From contig DAOUIZ010000023.1 in the NCBI GenBank assembly GCA_034423195.1, positions 1-64,000 of the forward strand: a stretch of 64,000 bases of DNA, given 5' to 3'. Below the pieces are notes generated by a model. The model did no database searches and was not told the origin of the DNA. It was given only the letters and a program-made list of their open reading frames with translations. The DNA is from CATOSK01 sp034423195. GTDB taxonomy: Bacteria; Chloroflexota; Dehalococcoidia; Lucifugimonadales; UBA3495. Numbering within the stretch: position 1 is the stretch's first letter; each line of letters begins with the position of its first letter. Below are positions 1 to 7,033 of the stretch, in pieces. The translations under genes were made by a program, and so were the position numbers.

Positions 1-1
1 G

Positions 2-97
2 GAGTTGCGGCGGAGGGAGAAGCCGGGCACCGTGTGGTCGCCCCACAACCTGCTGGCCCTGTTGGAAATCCGGGGCCTGATAAACCAAACCACCTAA
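2..97 (+). CDS. C-terminal fragment of an unidentified protein
   Basis: An open frame enters from the left edge and stops at TAA 95-97, giving 31 residues ending in LLALLEIRGLINQTT. The composition (charged RRREK followed by a hydrophobic helix) looks coding and codon third positions are GC-rich like the neighbours. The start and family lie outside the window, so no function can be given. Confidence 0.4.
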   Translation, partial: ELRRREKPGTVWSPHNLLALLEIRGLINQTT

Positions 98-127
98 TTC
101 GCAACGCTACCGGCCCGCGTCCCCGCG

Positions 128-166
128 TTGACAGCCCGACAGCCCGTTTGTTAAATTTGTAACAAC
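128..166 (+). promoter_or_regulatory. Promoter of the FmdB-family gene with an overlapping palindrome
   Basis: TTGACA at 128-133, a 17-bp spacer and TTAAAT at 151-156 make a near-consensus housekeeping promoter about 70 bp before the FmdB start. An imperfect palindrome at 146-166 (GTTTGTTA / TAACAAC arms) covers the -10 box and the expected transcription start, which is where a repressor operator would sit. The operator role is inferred. Confidence 0.6.
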
Positions 167-225
167 TTCGGGTTCCGTGCAACTGACGGCAAAAACCCGT
201 CCCATCCCGCCCCAGGAGGCTTCGA

Positions 226-537
226 TTGCCACGCTACGATTACCAATGTACTAGCTGTGGAAACGACTTTGAACTTACCCAGAGCTTCAAGGAAGCCGGT
301 TCCGGCACCTGTCCCCTCTGTTCCGGGGAAGGCCGCCGTGTCTTCCACGCCGTACCCGTCATCTACAAGGGCTCCGGGTTCTACACCACCGACTACGGCC
401 GCCCCAAGACCCGGGTGGACAACACCAAGGAGGAGAAGGAGGCCAAGAGCGGCTCCGACTCTTCCGAGTCCAAGTCCACTTCTTCTTCAGAAACCAAGTC
501 CGAGTCCACCGCCGCGGCGGCTTCCACCGATTCCTAG
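226..537 (+). CDS. FmdB-family zinc-ribbon protein
   Basis: 103-aa protein. The N-terminal 40 residues are a classic FmdB/putative regulatory zinc ribbon: MPRYDYQC start, C8-x2-C11 and C29-x2-C32 knuckles that would bind one zinc. From about residue 70 the chain becomes a low-complexity tail of Ser, Glu, Lys and Thr, as is common in this family. The start is TTG at 226 with AGGAGG at 214-219. FmdB proteins were named from amidase/formamidase regulons but the molecular role of most members is unknown. The gene has its own promoter and is followed by a tandem repeat, so it looks monocistronic. Confidence 0.85.
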   Translation: MPRYDYQCTSCGNDFELTQSFKEAGSGTCPLCSGEGRRVFHAVPVIYKGSGFYTTDYGRPKTRVDNTKEEKEAKSGSDSSESKSTSSSETKSESTAAAASTDS

Positions 538-552
538 AACCTTCCCTCTACG

Positions 553-741
553 GGTCGCCGCTTTCGCCCCCAATTTGGGCAACTTGTCTAAGAGGGCTGG
601 GCGGCTTCCCTGTCTAATGGTCGCCGCTTTCGCCCCCAATTTGGGCAACTTGTCTAAGAGGGCTGGGCGGCTCCCCTGTCTAATGGCCGCCGCTTTCGCC
701 CCCAATTTGGGCAACTTGTCTAAGAGGGCTGGGCGGCTCCC
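553..741 (+). repeat. 66-bp tandem repeat, three units
   Basis: Units begin at 553, 619 and 685 with an exact 66-bp period; the third is truncated at about 741. Units differ at only a few bases. Each contains a CGCCGCTTTCGC block, the palindrome CCCAATTTGGG, and CAACTTGTCTAAGAGGG. On the other strand it reads AGACAAGTTGCC ... GAAAGCGGCGACC, the motif pair found elsewhere in the window. Units are contiguous with no unique spacers, so this is not a CRISPR array. Confidence 0.95.
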
Positions 742-763
742 TATGTCCGGCCAGCGAATACCG

Positions 764-798
764 CCCGTCACCTCACGACCAGCGAGGTGACGGGTTTT
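764..798 (+). promoter_or_regulatory. Perfect 11-bp hairpin over the dtd ribosome-binding site
   Basis: CCCGTCACCTC (764-774) pairs perfectly with GAGGTGACGGG (784-794) across a 9-nt loop, followed by TTTT (795-798). The right arm contains the Shine-Dalgarno GAGGTGA of dtd, and its TTG start (797) lies just past the stem. It can be read as an intrinsic terminator of the upstream transcript or as a translation-blocking hairpin. Confidence 0.75.
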
Positions 799-1258
799 GC
801 GTGCCCTGGTACAGAGAGTTTCGTCGGCGTCCGTCCAGATTGACGGCGAGGCTGTTTCCTCCATCGGCGCGGGGCTGCTGGTCCTGCTGGGGGTAGCGGA
901 AGGGGACGCCGAGGCCGACGCCGCTTATCTCGCGGGCAAGGTCGCCAACCTCAGGATTTTCGCCGACGACCAGAACCGATTCAACCGCTCCGCCCTGGAC
1001 ATCGGAGCGGAGCTTCTGGTTGTCAGCCAGTTCACCCTCTACGGCGACACCCGCAAGGGCCGCCGTCCCGACTTCACCGCCGCAGCCGGTCCCGAAGAAG
1101 CCCGCCGCCTCTACGAGCACACCGTTGACTTGTTCCGCCAGCTGGGCCTGACCACCGCCATCGGGCGCTTCCAGGAATACATGGAGGTGACCCTGGCCAA
1201 CGACGGCCCGGTAACCCTGATGCTGGACAGCGCCGACCGGCAGCGTCCCCGCCGGTGA
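797..1258 (+). CDS. dtd: D-aminoacyl-tRNA deacylase
   Basis: 153 aa, close to the usual 145-150 of the family. Hydrolyses D-aminoacyl-tRNA (and Gly-tRNA(Ala)) in the cytoplasm as a translation proofreading step. The diagnostic SQFTLYGDTRKGRRPDF stretch is at 77-93 and the Gly-cisPro motif of the active site is in NDGPVT (135-140). The start is TTG at 797, giving the typical MRALVQRVSSASV N-terminus, with GAGGTGA at 784-790 as ribosome-binding site. That site is locked in a perfect hairpin. Stands alone between the tandem repeat and a convergent DinB-like gene. Confidence 0.95.
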   Translation: MRALVQRVSSASVQIDGEAVSSIGAGLLVLLGVAEGDAEADAAYLAGKVANLRIFADDQNRFNRSALDIGAELLVVSQFTLYGDTRKGRRPDFTAAAGPEEARRLYEHTVDLFRQLGLTTAIGRFQEYMEVTLANDGPVTLMLDSADRQRPRR

Positions 1259-1285
1259 ATCGTTCCCTCGGACTATTCCCCCGGA

Positions 1286-1813
1286 CTAGCGGTGCCAGCC
1301 CATTCCCAGGAACAACCCCCGCAGGTAGGCAATCTGACCGCCGTGGGCCACGGCGTCCCAGGTCATCTGGCCCAATCCGGCCGCCACCGTGCGCGGCTCC
1401 GGGGCCGGGGGAATCACCTTCACCACCGCCAACTCCTCCAGGGTTAACCCCTCCAGGTAGGCTTCGGCGGCCGCTCTGACCGCACCGTAGTATCCGACCA
1501 GCGTCTCCTTGGATGGAGCGTCCCACGCGGCCACCTGCTCGGCCGTCCAGCCCACGCCCCGGTCCTCCGGATCATCGGCCATGCCGAACCGGCCGGCCCA
1601 GCCGCCGCTGGTCCAAAGCTGGTCAGTTTCCTGCAGCCGGGTGTGGATGAAGGTATCCACCACCCGGCACATGTGCCACATGATCCACGCCACCGAGTTG
1701 CACTGCTCGGCGGGGATGCGGGCGACGAGGGCGTCGTCCATATCGGCCAGCGCCGCGTCGATCATGTCCCAGTTCCGCCGGTGCGCGGTCAAGAGTCCTT
1801 CTGCGGGCAGCAT
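1286..1813 (-). CDS. DinB-like four-helix metalloprotein
   Basis: 175 aa. Belongs by pattern to the DinB/YfiT-type putative metalloenzymes: an N-terminal helix with RRNWDMIDAAL, the first metal histidine in WIMWHMCRVVD (H47, with D53 on the same helix) and the late HGGQIAYLRGL motif supplying the C-terminal histidine. Some relatives are mycothiol- or bacillithiol-dependent transferases, but which thiol (if any) is used here cannot be read. RBS GGGAGGG precedes the ATG. It is co-directional with the downstream-numbered carboxymuconolactone decarboxylase-like gene, 18 nt apart, so the two probably share a transcript. Confidence 0.75.
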   Translation of the reverse strand: MLPAEGLLTAHRRNWDMIDAALADMDDALVARIPAEQCNSVAWIMWHMCRVVDTFIHTRLQETDQLWTSGGWAGRFGMADDPEDRGVGWTAEQVAAWDAPSKETLVGYYGAVRAAAEAYLEGLTLEELAVVKVIPPAPEPRTVAAGLGQMTWDAVAHGGQIAYLRGLFLGMGWHR

Positions 1814-1831
1814 AAAGCCCTCCCAGGATTG

Positions 1832-2389
1832 CTATTGTCCGGTTACGGGAATCTCCGGCCCCACCCCGTCGGGGAGGTCCACCTCGAAGGCCGCCAGGAT
1901 CTGCCCAACCAGCAGGTAGTGACCGATCAGGGCGGTGATCTCCAGTGTCTTGCTCACGCCATACTTGTCCACGACCGCTTTGTAGGTGGCGTCGCTTATC
2001 TTCCGGTACTGCAGCAGTTCCTTGGTATACGTGACCAGCAGGGCCGTCTCACCCTCCAGTCCGTAGGGAGCGGTGCCGTTGGCGATGGCGGCGATGGTAT
2101 CATCCGGCACCCCGGCCTGCCGAGCCAGGCGGGCGTGGGCCGAGAACTCGTACTGGTTCTTGATCTCCCGGGCCGTGGTGATGATGATTGTCTCCTTGAG
2201 CGACTCCGGCAGGTCCAGGTTGAACCGGACGAATGCTCCAGTGTGGGCCACCCGCGCCGCCAGGTCGGGGCTGTGCAGCAGCACGCCGTAGGGACCGCGA
2301 ACGCTGCCCCGGCTGTCGGCTATGGAGTCGTAATACTGGTGTTCCTCGGGTTTCAGCTCTTCTCTCGCTACGTTGCCTAGCCGCGCCAT
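1832..2389 (-). CDS. Carboxymuconolactone decarboxylase-like (AhpD fold) protein
   Basis: 185 aa, all-helical. The core is LKETIIITTAREIKNQYEF-SAHARLARQAG, matching the CMD domain, but the CxxC pair of AhpD-type peroxidase partners is absent. A thiol-peroxidase role is therefore unlikely and the substrate is unknown. AAGGAGG lies 7 nt before the ATG. It is first in a two-gene minus-strand unit with the DinB-like gene. A second family member of similar length lies at 45930-46484. Confidence 0.8.
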   Translation of the reverse strand: MARLGNVAREELKPEEHQYYDSIADSRGSVRGPYGVLLHSPDLAARVAHTGAFVRFNLDLPESLKETIIITTAREIKNQYEFSAHARLARQAGVPDDTIAAIANGTAPYGLEGETALLVTYTKELLQYRKISDATYKAVVDKYGVSKTLEITALIGHYLLVGQILAAFEVDLPDGVGPEIPVTGQ

Positions 2390-2755
2390 GGCTGCGCCTC
2401 CTTATATTCCTGACTATATTCAGAACTTCAATTCAGATCCTCGGATGGCGGCGGAATACCCCCATCCGGCCCGCCCCTGATAATACCCGCTGGCGGCAGC
2501 CGTGTCGAACCAGTGAACCAGCCGCCGGGGAAGCGTCGGGGACTTGCGGGGTCAACCCAACGCCGAAGGGAATTCGGGGGACCGGAGCGACCTCGGCTTA
2601 CGCTAACCGGAGATTTCGTACTTGCGCCCAATCCCCTTTTCTTGTAACCTTGGGCTGCCCATTCAACACACGGAGCCGCCAAGCCGGCCTTTGAAAACCT
2701 GCCCGATACTGGGTAGGTGGAGGGGGCGACACTCAGACTAGGAGGAAGGCAACGA
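2390..2755. other. Divergent intergenic region between the CMD-like gene and sodN
   Basis: 366 bp without a convincing gene. It carries the presumed promoters of both flanking genes: TTGAAG/ATATAA-type boxes on the minus strand near 2405-2435 (weak) and the sodN promoter at 2622-2650. I see no TTGCAA-type nickel-regulator operator and no known riboswitch. Confidence 0.5.
2622..2650 (+). promoter_or_regulatory. Candidate sodN promoter
   Basis: TTGCGC at 2622-2627, 17-bp spacer and TAACCT at 2645-2650. This predicts a start near 2657 and a leader of about 100 nt before the sodN ATG. The boxes are only moderate matches. Confidence 0.4.
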
Positions 2756-3205
2756 ATGATTAACCCGCTGCGCTGGTTGAAGGTACAGAAGGCTTACGCC
2801 CACTGTGACATCCCCTGCGGAATTTACGACCCCATCTCAGCCAAGATTGCGGCCCAGACGGTCCAGAAAATGGTGCTCCGGATCGAGGCTCTTGAGCACG
2901 GCCACGACGCTGGAACCGCCAACACCATGTCCCGCTACGTGGCGGTCAAGGAACAGCACGCGGAGCTCTGCAAGCACGAACTCCGCGTCCTCTGGGCCGA
3001 CTACACCTGGCCCAACACCGACCCCAACGAAATCGCCGCCAAGTTCAACGCCGCCCTCAAGCTGGCCGGACAGTGCAAGCAGACCGTCAGCATGGAAAAC
3101 GCCGAGAACCTGGTCGCCGCCGTCGACGACATTGCCACCGTCTTCTGGGGCACCAAGGGCGTCGAGTACAGCGACCCCAACGCCGCCGTCCGCTACGGCG
3201 CCTAA
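2756..3205 (+). CDS. sodN: Nickel superoxide dismutase
   Basis: 149-aa precursor. After a 15-residue leader the nickel hook HCDIPCGIYDP begins at H16, so the mature enzyme would start with the family's His1, Cys2, Cys6 and Tyr9 (here H16, C17, C21, Y24). The remainder is the four-helix bundle of the homohexamer that dismutates superoxide in the cytoplasm. The ATG at 2756 is preferred over upstream starts because GGAGGAAGG lies at 2741-2749 and the leader length fits. Leader removal needs a SodX-type peptidase, and none is adjacent. The gene has its own promoter and terminator. Confidence 0.95.
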   Translation: MINPLRWLKVQKAYAHCDIPCGIYDPISAKIAAQTVQKMVLRIEALEHGHDAGTANTMSRYVAVKEQHAELCKHELRVLWADYTWPNTDPNEIAAKFNAALKLAGQCKQTVSMENAENLVAAVDDIATVFWGTKGVEYSDPNAAVRYGA

Positions 3206-3235
3206 CCCCTTAGCGAAGGCAAAGGAACAAGAACG

Positions 3236-3268
3236 GGGGCGGGTCTGTGGACCCGCCCCTTTGTTTTG
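3236..3268 (+). terminator. Intrinsic terminator of sodN
   Basis: GGGGCGGGTC (3236-3245) pairs perfectly with GACCCGCCCC (3250-3259) over a TGTG loop, followed by TTTGTTTTG. Confidence 0.85.
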
Positions 3269-3287
3269 CTTGGGAGAATGCCCGTTC

Positions 3288-3794
3288 CTACCCCTCCGGC
3301 GGCACGAACGGCGGCATCGGCGGCGGGTAGTCAATCAGCGGATCGGCCGAAGCTTCCTCCTCGCTCAACCGAAGCCTGTCAATTGACTGCTGCTGGTCAG
3401 GGGAGGGGACGAAATCGGGGTTCGGCCCCCGCTCCCGCGCATCCAGCAGGAACTCCAGCAGTCCGGTCACATCGGCCAACTCCACCCTCAAGTGCCAGTC
3501 ATGCAGCCGGTCTTTGTAGGAGTTGCGATGCAATTCATCGGCGTACTGCTGGAGTATCCCCAACGCGGGATTGCCGTACTCGGCCGCGATCAATCCCATG
3601 ATTTCCCGCCGCAGGTTGTGAGAACCATGCCGCCACTGGCGGTCTTCCCCGATGGCTTTGATAGCATGGGCCACCGCTCCCGCCGCCTTCTCCGACGCCT
3701 GCACCCGGTCCCCCTTCTGCTCCAACTCGTAGTGCGCTTGCTGGATCAGCCGGCAGCTCATTTCGGAATGACGGTTGGCTAGTTCGGTGGACAT
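3288..3794 (-). CDS. HEPN/PaREP1-like helical protein
   Basis: 168 aa. Residues about 10-130 are helical with the pattern AHYELEQKGDRVQASEKAAG and AHAIKAIGEDRQWRHGSH, resembling HEPN/PaREP1-type proteins often found as small toxin, antitoxin or nucleotide-binding partners. The C-terminus is a proline-rich tail (DYPPPMPPFVPPEG). The start codon overlaps the hemL stop (TGATG), so it is translationally coupled to hemL at the end of the tetrapyrrole operon. A family call rather than a function; I see no catalytic signature of HEPN RNases (RxxxxH) with certainty. Confidence 0.55.
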   Translation of the reverse strand: MSTELANRHSEMSCRLIQQAHYELEQKGDRVQASEKAAGAVAHAIKAIGEDRQWRHGSHNLRREIMGLIAAEYGNPALGILQQYADELHRNSYKDRLHDWHLRVELADVTGLLEFLLDARERGPNPDFVPSPDQQQSIDRLRLSEEEASADPLIDYPPPMPPFVPPEG

Positions 3795-5086
3795 CAGGTA
3801 GTCTCCAGTTCCCTCAGGGCAGCCTCCGCCGCCTCTATCGTCCGGTCGATGTCCTCTTCCGTATGGGCGGTGGACACGAACCCTGCCTCGAACTGGGACG
3901 GAGCGAAGTAGACGCCCCGCTCCAGCATGGCGTGGAAATAGCGGCCGTACTGCCCGGCGTCGGACTGCTCCACCTGCGCAAGCGCTTCCACCGGGCCGCC
4001 GGTGAAGAACCCGGTGAACATGGACTGCACCCGGTTGATGCTCCCGGGAACCTCGGCCCGCTGGAACACTACGGCGATCCCATCGGTCAGCCGTTGCGCC
4101 AGCGCATCCAGGCCTTCGTATACCCCCGGCTTCTGAAGCTCTCTCAACGTGGTGATGCCAGCCGTGACCGCCAGCGGGTTGCCGGACAGGGTGCCCGCCT
4201 GGTACATCGGCCCCAGGGGAACCACCTGCTCCATGATTTCCCGCCGCCCGCCGTAGGCTCCCACTGGCAGACCGCCACCAATAATCTTGCCCAGGCAGGT
4301 TATGTCCGGGGTGATTCCGTACAGCGTCTGCGCCCCGCCGTAGGCGACCCGGAAGCCGGTAATCACCTCGTCGAAGATGAGGACCGCCCCGTTGGCCTGG
4401 GTCACCCGCCGGAGCCCCTCCAGGAAGCCCTCCGACGGGGGGACCACTCCCATGTTCCCCGCCACCGGCTCCACGATGACGCCGGCCACGTCCCCGGGGT
4501 ACTCCTCGAAGTACCGCTCCACCGACGCCAGGTCGTTGTAGTCGGCCACCAGCGTTTCCTGCGCGTAGGAATCGGGGACCCCCGCGCTGGTGGGAACGCC
4601 GTGGGTCATCGCTCCCGACCCGGCCCGCACCAGCAGCCCGTCCGCGTGGCCGTGGTAGCAGCCGGCGAACTTGATGACTTTGTTGCGCCCCGTGTAGGCC
4701 CGGGCCAGGCGAATGGCGCTCATGCACGCCTCCGTCCCGGAGCTGACCAGCCGGACGCTGTCCACCGACGGCAGCGCCTCGCATATCATCCGGGCCAGCT
4801 CCACCTCCCCCTCGGTGGGAGCGCCGAAGCTGGTCCCGCTGCCCGCGGCCTCCCGCAGCGCTTCCACCACGGCAGGATGGGCATGGCCCAGGGCCAGCGG
4901 CCCCCACGAGCAAACGTAGTCGATAAACTCGTTGCCGTCCACGTCCCAGACCCGGCTGCCCTTCCCCCGGGCGATGAACGGCGGCGTACCCTCCACCGCC
5001 CGGAATGACCGCACCGGGCTGTTGACCCCGCCGGGGATGTACTGCTGTGCCTGGGCAAATAATAGTTCAGAATTGGATTGGTTCAT
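3794..5086 (-). CDS. hemL: Glutamate-1-semialdehyde 2,1-aminomutase
   Basis: 430 aa, full length. A PLP enzyme that converts glutamate-1-semialdehyde to 5-aminolevulinate, the second step of the C5 route. FDEVITGFR (D239 binds the PLP ring) and K267 in CLGKIIGGGLPVGAYGG (Schiff-base lysine) are present, as is the N-terminal YIPGGVNSPVRSF. An AGAGG ribosome site precedes the ATG. It works with glutamyl-tRNA reductase (hemA, 10764-12059) in the same minus-strand cluster. It is separated from hemB by a nuclease-like/RelE pair and is coupled to the HEPN-like gene downstream. Confidence 0.97.
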   Translation of the reverse strand: MNQSNSELLFAQAQQYIPGGVNSPVRSFRAVEGTPPFIARGKGSRVWDVDGNEFIDYVCSWGPLALGHAHPAVVEALREAAGSGTSFGAPTEGEVELARMICEALPSVDSVRLVSSGTEACMSAIRLARAYTGRNKVIKFAGCYHGHADGLLVRAGSGAMTHGVPTSAGVPDSYAQETLVADYNDLASVERYFEEYPGDVAGVIVEPVAGNMGVVPPSEGFLEGLRRVTQANGAVLIFDEVITGFRVAYGGAQTLYGITPDITCLGKIIGGGLPVGAYGGRREIMEQVVPLGPMYQAGTLSGNPLAVTAGITTLRELQKPGVYEGLDALAQRLTDGIAVVFQRAEVPGSINRVQSMFTGFFTGGPVEALAQVEQSDAGQYGRYFHAMLERGVYFAPSQFEAGFVSTAHTEEDIDRTIEAAEAALRELETT

Positions 5087-5128
5087 CGGGCCTCTTCTTG
5101 TGCGGGATTTGATTGGGCGCGTATGGGC

Positions 5129-5401
5129 CTACAAATTGCCCAAGCCCCGGTAAGTGGATTCTCCACGACTGTCGATCCGGCCGAGCTCTATCCAGCGTTC
5201 CTCATCGTTGATCCGGTAAACAACTCGATAGGAGCCTACGCGGATACGATAAGGTGCCGGACGTAACTGCACGGCGCCGCTGGGTCTTGGGGTATTGGTT
5301 AGGGCCTCAATTGCTTCCATGATGCGCCGCTGGTGTACGGGATGAATCCTCCGAAGCGCCCGGTTGACGCTGCTGCTCAGGGGCTTAATCCGATAGGGCA
5401 T
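5129..5401 (-). CDS. RelE/ParE-family toxin
   Basis: 90 aa from the ATG at 5401 (an in-frame start at 5419 is also possible). Typical RelE fold sequence: MPYRIKPLSSSVNRALRRI, then a helix, LRPAPYRIRVGSYRVVYRI strand pair and a basic, arginine-rich C-terminus. Relatives cut mRNA on the ribosome or inhibit gyrase. The start lies inside the last 17 nt of the upstream gene (stop at 5385), so the two are translationally coupled as in toxin-antitoxin pairs. There is no separate RelB-type gene. The likely antitoxin is the tail of the upstream protein. It is placed 42 nt before hemL. Confidence 0.85.
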   Translation of the reverse strand: MPYRIKPLSSSVNRALRRIHPVHQRRIMEAIEALTNTPRPSGAVQLRPAPYRIRVGSYRVVYRINDEERWIELGRIDSRGESTYRGLGNL

Positions 5402-5963
5402 CGGGGACGCTGGAGGCAAATTCTTCCCAGGGGGTATTGCCTTCCTCGGGTTCTTCGAAAGACTCCATGGCGGTCACGATGTCCTCTAAGTCTTTGTACC
5501 CTTCCGGAGAATTCATTAAATTCCGGTACTGGCCATAATCCACGATCAGTTCCCATCGGTTTCTGAACCCCCGCAGGTACTCCCGCAACGGTTCGCCGTA
5601 TTTCCTTGCGCCGGACTCCAGGTCCAGGTCACGGATTTTATCGTTGGCGCCGGATGCGTAGGCGTGGAAAACCATTGAAGGGAACACCCACACCTCTTCA
5701 ACTTCGTCCTCGACGAATGTCACGCCTAGAATAAAGAAATTCGGTCTGGGGTCAAAGGAAGGCATCTGAAACCAGCGCGGGTGCTTACCACCTGACCCAC
5801 CCGCCGATTTGATTTGCACCTCGATTACCTCGCCGTCCAGGAGCCTCAGCAGGGCGTCCAATCCTTCATCCACCAGGGGCCGGTAAACGGCGACGCCGAG
5901 CTTCAGCAGTTCGCGGAATACGTGCAATTCCCCTATTTCCCCGGCTACCTGCCTGGTAATCAT
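5385..5963 (-). CDS. PD-(D/E)XK nuclease-like protein with antitoxin-like C-terminal tail
   Basis: 192 aa. The N-terminal 70 residues have the layout of a DUF4365-type PD-(D/E)XK domain: E12 in GEIGELHVF, D36 in VDEGLDALL, then EVQIKS with E48, Q50 and K52 at catalytic spacing. The middle (100-155) is unassigned. The last 35 residues, DLEDIVTAMESFEEPEEG followed by NTPWEEFASSV, look like the acidic toxin-binding segment of RelB/Phd antitoxins (compare the xTPWEEVK motif). The gene overlaps the RelE start and begins 15 nt after hemB. I infer a fused nuclease-like/antitoxin protein controlling RelE. Nuclease activity and partner binding are untested. Confidence 0.55.
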   Translation of the reverse strand: MITRQVAGEIGELHVFRELLKLGVAVYRPLVDEGLDALLRLLDGEVIEVQIKSAGGSGGKHPRWFQMPSFDPRPNFFILGVTFVEDEVEEVWVFPSMVFHAYASGANDKIRDLDLESGARKYGEPLREYLRGFRNRWELIVDYGQYRNLMNSPEGYKDLEDIVTAMESFEEPEEGNTPWEEFASSVPDALSD

Positions 5964-5978
5964 TGTTGCCCTCGCCCC

Positions 5979-6956
5979 CTACTCCCGCAGCCAGCGGGCC
6001 ACCTGCTTGGCGTGGTAGCTGATGGTTATGTCCGCCCCCGCCCGACGGATGGCCGTCAGAAGCTCCATCGTCACGGGCTGCTCGTCAACCCAGCCCAGCT
6101 GCGACGCCGCCTTGACCATCGAGTACTCGCCGCTCACGTTGTACGCGGCCAGCGGGTAGTCGAACCGCTCCCGCGCCTGCCGGATGACGTCCAGGTAGGC
6201 CAGCGCCGGCTTCACCATCACGATGTCCGCGCCCTCGGCGATGTCCGTCTCGATTTCCCGCAGCGCCATGCGCGCGTTGGCCGGGTCCATCTGGTAGCTG
6301 CGCCGGTCCCCGAACTGGGGAGTCGAGTCCGCCGCCACCCGGAACGGGCCGTAGAAGGATGATGCGTACTTGGCCGCGTACCCCATGATGGGAACGTCCT
6401 GTTCATCCGCGGCATCCAGGGTTTCCCGGATGGCCCGCACCTGCCCGTCCATCATCGACGAAGGCGCCACCATGTCGGCGCCCGCCTGCACTTGGGCCAG
6501 GGCGGTTTTGGCCAGCAGTTCCAGGGTCCTGTCGTTGTCCACCCGCCCGTTGCCGATTACCCCGCAATGCCCGTGGTCGGTGTACTCGCAGAGGCAGACA
6601 TCTCCAATCACCATCAGGGAGGGCGTTGCTTCCTTGATTACCCGGATCGCTTCCTGCACGATGCCCTCGGGATCGTAAGCTCCCGATCCGACCGGGTCTT
6701 TTTCCGGCGGAAGCCCGAAGAGCAGAACGCCCGGGATGCCCAGCGAGGCTATCTCCCGCGCCTCCTCGGCCAGCAGGTCCAGGGACAGGTGGAAGCACCC
6801 AGGCATCGGCTCTATCGGTTCCCTGACCCCTTCCCCGTGGGTGACGAACAGGGGATAGATGAAGTGGGACGCGGACAGCCGGGTTTCCCGCACCAGCGAA
6901 CGCATCGTCTCCGATTCCCGCACCCGCCGCAGCCTTACATCAGGAAAGCCTAACAT
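5979..6956 (-). CDS. hemB: Delta-aminolevulinic acid dehydratase (porphobilinogen synthase)
   Basis: 325 aa, full length. Condenses two 5-aminolevulinate molecules to porphobilinogen. Both Schiff-base lysines are present: K196 in GYAAKYASSFYGPFR and K249 in VMVKPALAYLDVI. The zinc-site cysteines are C121, C123 and C131 in CLCEYTDHGHCG, so it is a zinc-dependent form. AAGGAGAA is the ribosome site. Sits between cobA-hemD (77 nt upstream) and the nuclease-like/RelE module (15 nt downstream), all on the minus strand. Confidence 0.97.
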   Translation of the reverse strand: MLGFPDVRLRRVRESETMRSLVRETRLSASHFIYPLFVTHGEGVREPIEPMPGCFHLSLDLLAEEAREIASLGIPGVLLFGLPPEKDPVGSGAYDPEGIVQEAIRVIKEATPSLMVIGDVCLCEYTDHGHCGVIGNGRVDNDRTLELLAKTALAQVQAGADMVAPSSMMDGQVRAIRETLDAADEQDVPIMGYAAKYASSFYGPFRVAADSTPQFGDRRSYQMDPANARMALREIETDIAEGADIVMVKPALAYLDVIRQARERFDYPLAAYNVSGEYSMVKAASQLGWVDEQPVTMELLTAIRRAGADITISYHAKQVARWLRE

Positions 6957-7033
6957 GACTGGTTCTCCTTGAAATTTCGTCTCAGCCCCGAATCGTTGAA
7001 AGGAAAGGAAGGCCCACCGGCGTCGGGAGATTG

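Noticed and set aside
553..741. CRISPR array
   Set aside because: Repeats are contiguous with no unique spacers and no cas genes are near.
257..864. Plus- and minus-strand frames across the 66-bp repeats
   Set aside because: They simply translate the repeat (for example repeated FAPNLGNLSKRAGRLP) and have no ribosome sites.
3288..4913. 541-codon minus-strand frame running from the HEPN-like gene through hemL
   Set aside because: Only its last 168 codons (from ATG 3794) look like a protein; the rest is a Gly/Arg-rich shadow of hemL in another frame.
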